Source: CAYNTC01 sp964432925 (lineage in GTDB: Bacteria; Planctomycetota; Phycisphaerae; Sedimentisphaerales; Anaerobacaceae). Taken from it: a stretch of 9,762 bases of DNA. The notes beneath the pieces were generated by a model, which worked only from the letters and a program-made list of their open reading frames with translations, did not search any database and had not been told where the DNA came from. The stretch is taken from positions 1 through 9,762 of the forward strand of contig CAYSPM010000109.1 in the NCBI GenBank assembly GCA_964432925.1. The letters run 5' to 3'. This document shows, in pieces, positions 1-7,100 of the stretch. Every line of letters starts with the position of its first letter. Positions within the stretch are counted from its first letter, which is position 1. The position numbers and the translations under genes are program-made.

Positions 1-1
1 C

Positions 2-3000
2 GAAGGCGGTGAATGCACCATAAACGTCTATAAGTGGGAAGACAAAAACGGCAATTGCGTCTGGGATGAAGATGAGCAAGGACTTGGGAAATGGAAAATC
101 TGCCTGGACTATAACCAGAATTGCCAGTGCGATACAAACGAGCCTTTTACTTATACCGACGCAACCGGACATGGCTGGTTTGATAATCTGGCCTGCCAGG
201 CCACTTACTATTTGGCCGAGGAGCTAAAGCCAGGCTGGGAACGCACCTGTCCAAATACCCCTCCATGCCAGGTAGAAATTCACACCGCACCTCCTACAGT
301 TACTCATCAGGTGGTCAGTGTTGTATGGTTTGGTAATCGCAGGGTGGGCCGGTACGACTTCGGTGACGCACCAGATTCGTATTCAACGTTACACGCAAGT
401 GGCGGTCCCTACCATGATGTGAACCCTCTTCTTTGCTTAGGCGGCACTGTAGATGTTGATTCTGATGGCCAGCCTGATCCTCACGCCTTGGGCGATGACA
501 ACGATGGCAGTGATGATGAGGGTGGCGTGACATTTCTTACGAATCTTGTTGCTGGCGATCTGGCTAAAGTAAGCCTTACGGTTCGAAATGACAGTGCCTC
601 TGTTGCGAACGTCACGGTTGTCGGCTGGGTCAATTTCAACGGCAACGGCACCTTTGAGCCTCTCGACGAGCTCATCGGACATCAAAATTTGCTGGTTTCG
701 CCCATGACTGTAACCCCGGTGGAATTCTCATTCACCGTTCCTCCAGGTGCCATGCCGGGGCAAACCTTTGCGCGTTTTCGTCTGTATCATGTCGACGGAG
801 CCACTAATGCAAACATCTCAATGGACATTGTACCAGGTATAGCCTACATTATTACGCCAACCGGCTATGGTTATGAAGGGGAAGTTGAAGACCACGAGGT
901 TGAGATTACGTCTGAAGACGGCGGCTGTATAATCAAGGTTTACAAGTGGCACGACAAGGATGGCGATTGCGTTTTGGATATAGGCGAGCCGGGACTCGGT
1001 AACTGGAAGATATGCCTAGACTACAACCATAACTGCCAGTGCGATCCTAACGAGCCTTTTAAAATCACCGACGGAGGAGGATGGGCCTTTTTTGATAATC
1101 TGGCCTGCCGCACTACATATTATTTGGCTGAAGAGCTCAAGCCTGGCTGGCAGCGCACTTGTCCAGCGACTCCCCCATGCCAGGTGACTATCCACACGAC
1201 AAGCCCCGAGGATGTCCAAAGGATCTGGTTTGGCAATCGCCGGTTGACAGGTAATTTCGATTTTGGCGATGCCCCCGAGCCATATCCGACAAAACTGGTC
1301 AGCGGTGGCGCATTTCACTTCTTAAGTGTAGGTCCCTTTGGGCCAATATTTCCGTGGTTGGGTCCTACAGTCGATCCCGATCCTGACGGTCAACCTGATC
1401 CTCTCGCCCAAGGCGATGACAGTGACATAGACGGCGATGACGAAGATGGCGTGATCGGTGGACCATTTGTCCAGGGTATTCCGGTAGCCTTATCGGTGAC
1501 GGTCAGCACTATGCCTGGTGTTTTAGAAGCCTGGATTGACTGGAATGGCAATAAAATCTGGGAGCACCCAGCCGAGCAAGTCTATGCAGGCCTGCTCTCT
1601 ATTGGGACACATGATATCTATGTCACTGCACCTTTCGGATGCGTTGAGCGGCCCTTTGGTCGGTTCCGAATCAGCTCACAAGGAGGGCTTCCCCCGACAG
1701 GTTATGCACGAGATGGTGAAGTGGAAGACCGTCAGTTCGACGTCCTGGCCGTGGATTGGGGCGATGCCCCGATCAGCTATCCTACCTTGGGCATCCATGG
1801 TGGCGCCTCGCATACATTTATGCCTTCTTCTCCAGAAGCATTCATGGGCATCGCTATCGATGGCGAGATCAACGGCCAGCCTCATCCTCATGCCTTCGGT
1901 GACGATGTTGACCCTGATGGTGACGATGAGGACGGCGTGACATTTCTGACGATGCCACTGGTCGCGGGACAGCAGGGTAAGGTCCGTGTAGTTCTCAATG
2001 GCTCTGGTTTTTTTACAATTGATCTAAGTGCCTGGATTGACTTCAATCAGGATAATGATTGGGACGAACCGGACGATATGATTCTATTCCAATCTTTACC
2101 TGTAGGAACACACGATCTCACGTTCAACGTCCCGCCCGGCGCCAAGCCCGGCGTTACTTATGCCCGTTTCCGGTCTAGAGTTGCTGTATGGCCAACGCCT
2201 CCTGCCAAACCCACAGGGCACGAGTTTTTCACTGGCGAAGTGGAGGACTACAAAGTGCGTGTTGTTGAAGAAGGCGAGCCCAACGGACCTCCCGAAGAGC
2301 AGCCTTACGTTAAATGGTCTCAGCCTCCTATTGAGATTAATCCCGTTCTCAGTGCAGGCACTCGCACAGCTACATCTTTCTGTGGCTGGGATGAATCCGC
2401 TGTTTCGACCGCTATCCAAGAGCCACGTGGATGGGTCATGGTAGCTGATGACTTCCGTTGTCTCGGCCCCATTCCGATCACAAGGATTCGCTGGTGGGGT
2501 TCTTATGAAAACTGGCGCTCCTCACAGCAGCCGGACATACTGCCTATTAGTTGGCAGATTAATTTCTGGAGCAATATGCCCAAGCATGTGGTCACCAACT
2601 TTAGCTTCCCGGAAAAACTCCTTTGGCAGATTGAGGTTCCGTCTGCACGAGTGACGTCATGGGCCGTTGGCTTTGACAACTGCCCCAATAAGCCTACGGA
2701 CTTGTGCTTCGAATACAATCTCGAGCTTAAAACTGAGCAGTGGTTCTGGCAGAACAATTTCGAAACCCAAGACAATGTCTTCTGGATCAGCATCACTGCT
2801 ATCTATTCCGATGGCGTTCGCGTTCCTAATCTTTGGGGCTGGAAGAGTCGACCCGAGGCGTGGATGGACCTCGCTGTACGATTTGCCTTGCAGGGCGACG
2901 GCCCCGATCTTGGCATGGTGCTTGACCCAGGTCAGATCGTACCTGTTGAGCGGCAAGTGATCTGCAATGAAGTGCAGGACTTCGACATGTCATTTGAACT

Positions 3001-3685
3001 GCTGACTGAGGAACCCTGGATTAAATGGGACCAATCATATACAGGCATCCGCGACTGGCCGCACTACGAAGACGAGGTCTCTATGGGAACAGAGGACCAA
3101 ACTGGACAAATCAATATCAGCCGCCAAGTAGCCGATGACTGGCTCTGTGACCAACTGAATCCCGTTATCGCTGTTGCTTGGCAAGGCTCCTATATCGGTT
3201 ACGGATATGAGGCTTGCCAGTGTCATGAGTCGAGTGAACCGTACAGGCCGGATTACTTCCTTTTGTCGATCTGGACCGATGCACCGGCCGATAGCGAGGT
3301 GCCGTTTAACCACCCGGGTAATAAGGTCTGGGAGTACAAAGCTCTCGAGTATAATGAAGTTCAGGTGGGCTTCGATAAGCACCCGGAAGGTGAACCCAAC
3401 GAAGCTGTGTTCCGCTACTCGGTACGACTTCCAGAAGACGACTGGTTCCAGCAGGACACCTTAAATCAGATTTACTGGTTCAGTGTCGTTGCTATCTATG
3501 AGGAGCCGGCGGATAATGTTCCGTATCGGTGGGGCTGGACCAATCACGACCACATGTACAAGAGTAATGCGACTGCCAAAAGCAACGATACGATGAGCGC
3601 AACGTGGGAGCAGCTATATGATCAGGTAGAAGAACCTGCAGATATGTCGTTTATGCTGTTTACTTCTGAGCCAGTTGAGTTTTAA
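2..3685 (+). CDS. Large secreted-type modular protein with SdrD-B-like, GEVED and tandem C-terminal modules (5'-partial)
   Basis: The frame is open from the first bases, so the gene starts upstream; 1227 residues are visible. An in-frame TTG at 212 lies inside a conserved module and is not a start. Visible residues: Cys-rich SdrD-B/Cna-B-like module 4-114 (opens INVYKWEDKNG, ends WFGNRR); GEVED module 118-302 (YDFGDAP to GEVEDHE); second Cys-rich module 307-415; second GEVED 419-582; third GEVED 585-755, which follows directly without a Cys-rich partner; then two related C-terminal modules, 770-1004 and 1007-1227. Each Cys-rich module has eight cysteines and an EF-hand-like acidic loop (DKDGDC). 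The GEVED modules carry WxDxNxxxxW-type and DDxDxxDDE acidic stretches suited to calcium binding. No LPXTG, PEP-CTERM or membrane anchor is seen at the C-terminus (ends EPVEF). SdrD-B domains are known from adhesins, so a surface or matrix role is inferred. No catalytic motif was recognised. It is a paralogue of the next gene. Confidence 0.9.
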   Translation, partial: EGGECTINVYKWEDKNGNCVWDEDEQGLGKWKICLDYNQNCQCDTNEPFTYTDATGHGWFDNLACQATYYLAEELKPGWERTCPNTPPCQVEIHTAPPTVTHQVVSVVWFGNRRVGRYDFGDAPDSYSTLHASGGPYHDVNPLLCLGGTVDVDSDGQPDPHALGDDNDGSDDEGGVTFLTNLVAGDLAKVSLTVRNDSASVANVTVVGWVNFNGNGTFEPLDELIGHQNLLVSPMTVTPVEFSFTVPPGAMPGQTFARFRLYHVDGATNANISMDIVPGIAYIITPTGYGYEGEVEDHEVEITSEDGGCIIKVYKWHDKDGDCVLDIGEPGLGNWKICLDYNHNCQCDPNEPFKITDGGGWAFFDNLACRTTYYLAEELKPGWQRTCPATPPCQVTIHTTSPEDVQRIWFGNRRLTGNFDFGDAPEPYPTKLVSGGAFHFLSVGPFGPIFPWLGPTVDPDPDGQPDPLAQGDDSDIDGDDEDGVIGGPFVQGIPVALSVTVSTMPGVLEAWIDWNGNKIWEHPAEQVYAGLLSIGTHDIYVTAPFGCVERPFGRFRISSQGGLPPTGYARDGEVEDRQFDVLAVDWGDAPISYPTLGIHGGASHTFMPSSPEAFMGIAIDGEINGQPHPHAFGDDVDPDGDDEDGVTFLTMPLVAGQQGKVRVVLNGSGFFTIDLSAWIDFNQDNDWDEPDDMILFQSLPVGTHDLTFNVPPGAKPGVTYARFRSRVAVWPTPPAKPTGHEFFTGEVEDYKVRVVEEGEPNGPPEEQPYVKWSQPPIEINPVLSAGTRTATSFCGWDESAVSTAIQEPRGWVMVADDFRCLGPIPITRIRWWGSYENWRSSQQPDILPISWQINFWSNMPKHVVTNFSFPEKLLWQIEVPSARVTSWAVGFDNCPNKPTDLCFEYNLELKTEQWFWQNNFETQDNVFWISITAIYSDGVRVPNLWGWKSRPEAWMDLAVRFALQGDGPDLGMVLDPGQIVPVERQVICNEVQDFDMSFELLTEEPWIKWDQSYTGIRDWPHYEDEVSMGTEDQTGQINISRQVADDWLCDQLNPVIAVAWQGSYIGYGYEACQCHESSEPYRPDYFLLSIWTDAPADSEVPFNHPGNKVWEYKALEYNEVQVGFDKHPEGEPNEAVFRYSVRLPEDDWFQQDTLNQIYWFSVVAIYEEPADNVPYRWGWTNHDHMYKSNATAKSNDTMSATWEQLYDQVEEPADMSFMLFTSEPVEF

Positions 3686-3761
3686 AGTGTCACACAGTTT
3701 GTACGCGGCTGAACGGTTCTAAAAGTATTGAGGCCGTAGATCGTGTTGTGAACTTTGGCAA

Positions 3762-3941
3762 TAAGAAAAGGGCTTCGGGCCTTAACGCCCGGAGCCCTAT
3801 CATATTACATAATGTTAAAGAGCTGCGAGATTCGTAGAGGGCCTCATGCTCCATACAATAAGGAGGGTTTGTAAACCAAACATTTATACTTACAAACTGC
3901 TTGACTTCCTCAGTCAGGGTGGTTACATCAGTCCGATTTTT
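3762..3941. repeat. Conserved structured 3'-flank block, copy 1
   Basis: This non-coding block aligns over its full length with 8953-9131 (mostly identical by eye, one or two single-base indels) and similarity stops abruptly at both edges. It contains two hairpins. The first is the GC-rich stem described separately. The second pairs GTTTGTAA (3867-3874) with TTACAAAC (3890-3897) and, across a 7-nt bulge, GGAGG (3862-3866) with CTTCC (3905-3909). Both can form in the other copy despite base changes. It may be a 3' untranslated structure, a small RNA or a mobile/repeat unit; the sequence does not decide which. Confidence 0.75.
3770..3797. terminator. GC-rich hairpin, candidate terminator (copy 1)
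   Basis: An 11-bp stem (3770-3780 with 3787-3797, one G-U pair) closes a 6-nt loop CTTAAC. It sits 85 bases after the stop codon of the first gene. On the plus strand the bases after the stem (TATCATATT) are a poor U tract, whereas on the minus strand the stem is followed by TTTTCTTATTG. It could end transcription from both sides, but it reads better as a minus-strand intrinsic terminator. Confidence 0.6.
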
Positions 3942-3944
3942 TCC

Positions 3945-3971
3945 TTGACGATAACCTCTGGGTAGTATAAA
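3945..3971 (+). promoter_or_regulatory. Possible promoter for the second gene
   Basis: TTGACG (3945-3950) is followed after 15 bases by TATAAA (3966-3971), or after 17 by TAAAAA, resembling a sigma-70-type promoter with a slightly short spacer. It lies just past the conserved block and would give a leader of about 120 nt. The assignment rests on hexamer resemblance alone; the region is short and other promoters are possible. Confidence 0.35.
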
Positions 3972-4087
3972 AAACCTAATCGTGACTTATGATTACGGCG
4001 GAAATGTGATGAGCCCACAATCCAAGCACCTCTGTTTTCAAGCAAATGCCGGACGAAGTGCGCCTTGTCACGAATCAGCTATTTCTT

Positions 4088-4094
4088 GAAAGGG
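4088..4094 (+). promoter_or_regulatory. Ribosome binding site of the second gene
   Basis: GAAAGGG lies seven bases before the ATG at 4102. The match to the Shine-Dalgarno consensus is partial but well spaced, and together with the signal peptide it supports this start. Confidence 0.6.
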
Positions 4095-4101
4095 TAGAGA
4101 A

Positions 4102-7100
4102 ATGAAAAGAACAACAACACTAATTTTGGTTTTGACATTAACGGCATTTCTGGCTATGGCAGAGACGACCAACGGCCAGTACTACACGCTCGCAGGACGC
4201 GTGTACGAGGGCCAGTGCCAAACAGAACCGCCCAATTCGAGTGCGCTGCCCAATGTATCCCTGGAGCTTTACTGCTCACAAAACGTGGGAACGCTGGGCA
4301 CCGTTCAGGACAATACGACCACTGACAACAACGGCTGGTATGGTTTGGATGCCCCAGACAGATTCGAATACTATACCATTGTCTGTAAGGGCAAATCGGG
4401 CTACAAGTTTGAGTGCTCACGCTCCATTGGTGGAACAGCCTCGGGCGAGCGGATTACATACGTACCGCCGCTTGATGCCAAAACACGCACCGGTAACAAG
4501 TTTTGGTATACAGAGGAAGGTGGCCCACCCGAAAACAATCCGCCGATTGCTAATAACGATTCGGCAACCACGCTCAAGGACACACCTGTGACTATTAATG
4601 TGCTGGTAAATGACAACGATCCGGATGGTGATCCCCTTACAATAGTAAACGTCACAAACCCTCCAAATGGCTCGGTGATCAATAACGGTAACTCAGTATC
4701 GTATACACCTGATTCTGGATGGACCGGCACCGATACATTTGACTATACCATCAGTGACGGCAACGGTGGCTCTGATACAGCAACGGTCACCGTCACAGTC
4801 CACGAGGGCGAAGAACCACCGGGCGATTGCATAATCAACGTTTACAAATGGGAGGACAAGAATGGCGACTGCGTCTGGGATACGGATGAGACAGGACTTG
4901 CCAACTGGAAGATTTGCCTGGACGAAAACCAAAACTGCCAGTGCGATCCAGGTGAGCCTTTCAAAATGACCGACGCAACCGGATGGTGCTGGTTTGACGT
5001 GGCCTGCCATTCTACATATTATTTGGCTGAGGAACTCAAACCCGGCTGGCAGCGTACTTGTCCAACCTCCCCCCCATGCCAGGTGGATATTCACACTGCA
5101 TCGCCGTTGGCCGCCTACTTGGTCAGGTTTGGCAATCAGCGAACTGCTGCTGAGTATGACTTTGGTGATGCACCTGATAAGTATGGAACCCTGCACGCAA
5201 GTGGTGGTGCTTACCATGATGTGAATCCTAACCTACATTTAGGTGCTACTATAGACGCCGAATCAGATGGCCAACCTGACCCTCATGCTCTGGGCGATGA
5301 CAACAATGGCGACGACGAGGACGGCCTGACTAGCATCAGCACTTTGGTTCCCGGTCAACCGGCCACAGCAACCATTCAAGTCAACAATAATTACCCTTCC
5401 GATCTGGACGTCATAGTAGCGGGCTGGCTCGACTTTGGAGGCGACGGCAAGTGGGATCTTATCCCCGACCATATCGGAACACACAATCTGATTCTCCCGG
5501 CCTTTAGTACAATACCGTTACAATTTACCTTCACGGTTCCTCTAAGCGCCAGCCCCGGACCAACGTTTGCGCGTTTCCGTCTATTCCGGGTAGAACCGGA
5601 ACAAGGTGTACAATTTGTGCCTCTGCCAACAGGGCATGGCAATGAAGGAGAGGTCGAGGACTACGAGGTCACGATCGAGGGCGAAGAACCGCCGGGCGAT
5701 TGCACTATTAATGTTTACAAATGGGAAGATAAGAATGGCGATTGCGTCTGGGATGCAGACGAGCAGGGACTTGCCAACTGGAAAATATGCCTGGACGAAA
5801 ACCAAAACTGCCAGTGTGACCCAGGCGAGCCTTTTAAAATGACCGACGCAACCGGATGGTGCTGGTTTGACGTGGCTTGCCATTCTACATATTATTTGGC
5901 TGAGGAACTCAAACCCGGCTGGCAGCGTATTTGTCCAGCCTCCCCCCCATGCCAGGTGCAAATTCCCACTTTATCTCCGTGGGCTGTCTACTTGGTATGG
6001 TTTGGCAATCAGCAAGTTGTTCGTCAGTACGATTTTGGCGATGCGCCTACTAATTATCCCTCAGCCAGCCACGCACTGGGCGGGCCATGGTTTGGAGATA
6101 AGAGCGACCTGCCCGATGCGGAATCTGCCAACCAACCGGACCCCGCAGCTATGGGCGATGACAACGACGCCCAAGGCGATGACGAAGATGGCATAGTACC
6201 GTTAGGGGATATGGTTAAAGGTAACTGGGCTTTACTCGCTATTACCATTGTTCCTCCAGGCTCCGGAGATGCGACTGTCGCCGGATGGATAGACTATAAT
6301 CGTAACGGCAGTTGGGATGACCCGGGTGAATCTCTCGGAGCGTCTAACATTAGCGTCGGACCACCTCCGCCCGGCGGGTGGCAACCTATGCCTACAGTCT
6401 GGGCCTTCCAGGTACCCGCTAATGCCCAAATAGGCACCACATTCGCACGTTTCCGAATCTATGAGGGACAGAACGCGTCCGTATCGTCCAAGGGCGCCGC
6501 TGGTGCAGGGGAGGTTGAGGACCACAAGATCGAGATCAAGGCAGTGGGGATCCCACCAAGCGATGGAATTATCTGGGGATTCAAGTGGTGGGATCAAGAC
6601 GGCGACGGATCATGGGGATTAGAACCGTTGCTGCCAGGTTGGGAGATTTGGCTGGACTACAATCAGAATGGTATACGGGACGGTGGGGACTGGTACACTA
6701 CTACGGCTGCCAATGGAGCCTTCTGGTTCAGCGGGTTGACGCCTGGACAGAACTACACCGTGGGTGAGGAACTCCAGCCGGGCTGGACCCAGACCTATCC
6801 CGCAGCCCCCTGGACCCATAGTATCACGGCGCTGACATGGGCGCAGCCGATCCCCGGTTTCATGTTCGGCAATACGAAGATAGATTGGGGCGATGCACCT
6901 GATCCGAGCTATCAGACGTTGCAGGCCAGTAGCGGAGCATGTCATCTGATCGTGGATGGATTCCATTTGGGTCAAGGCGTTGATCCAGAGATTGACGGCC
7001 AGCCAACGCCGGACGCCCTAGGTGACGACATTAGCGTAAGTGATGACGAAGACGGGGTCTTCTTTGAGACGCCCCTGCTGCCTGGCCAGATGGCGGGCAT

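Larger units (their letters stand above)
3686..4101. other. Intergenic region between the two paralogues
   Basis: No credible protein gene lies here. It holds a short variable stretch after the stop codon, a GC-rich hairpin, a block of about 180 nt (3762-3941) repeated after the second gene, a possible promoter, and a leader of roughly 120 nt. In the leader, a 7-base inverted repeat (TCGTGAC at 3980-3986 with GTCACGA at 4067-4073) could bring the two ends of the untranslated region together. Confidence 0.75.

Noticed and set aside
212..214. In-frame TTG that could be taken as the start of gene 1
   Set aside because: It sits in the middle of a Cys-rich module that is complete only if the frame is read from base 2; there is no ribosome binding site or signal peptide. 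The gene simply begins outside the window.
437..685. Minus-strand and alternate-frame open frames across both large genes (e.g. 437-685, 4693-5217, 7300-7743)
   Set aside because: They lie wholly inside the strongly domain-supported plus-strand frames, recur at the same place in each repeat unit, and have no recognisable protein features. They are shadows of repetitive coding sequence.
3660..3682. C-terminal sorting signal (LPXTG, PEP-CTERM or type IX secretion signal)
   Set aside because: Neither protein has the required motif, hydrophobic segment or basic tail; both end in a soluble acidic EPVEF sequence.
3861..3867. AGGAGG Shine-Dalgarno-like sequence in the 3' block
   Set aside because: No ATG or GTG start with an open frame follows at a suitable distance in either copy; a nearby TTG is followed at once by a stop. 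It is better explained as one arm of the hairpin.
3815..3883. Minus-strand 22-codon open frame inside the conserved 3' block
   Set aside because: The frame is not kept in the second copy, where a one-base deletion and a stop codon break it, and no well-placed ribosome binding site precedes the ATG.
3980..4101. Known riboswitch or hammerhead ribozyme in the leader of gene 2
   Set aside because: GATGA-like and GAAA-like words occur, but the conserved core (CUGANGA with flanking stems) is missing and no riboswitch consensus was recognised.
4807..6021. CRISPR array or short tandem repeat locus
   Set aside because: The repeats are long, in-frame protein modules of about 290 codons with diverged interiors; there are no short direct repeats with unique spacers anywhere in the window.
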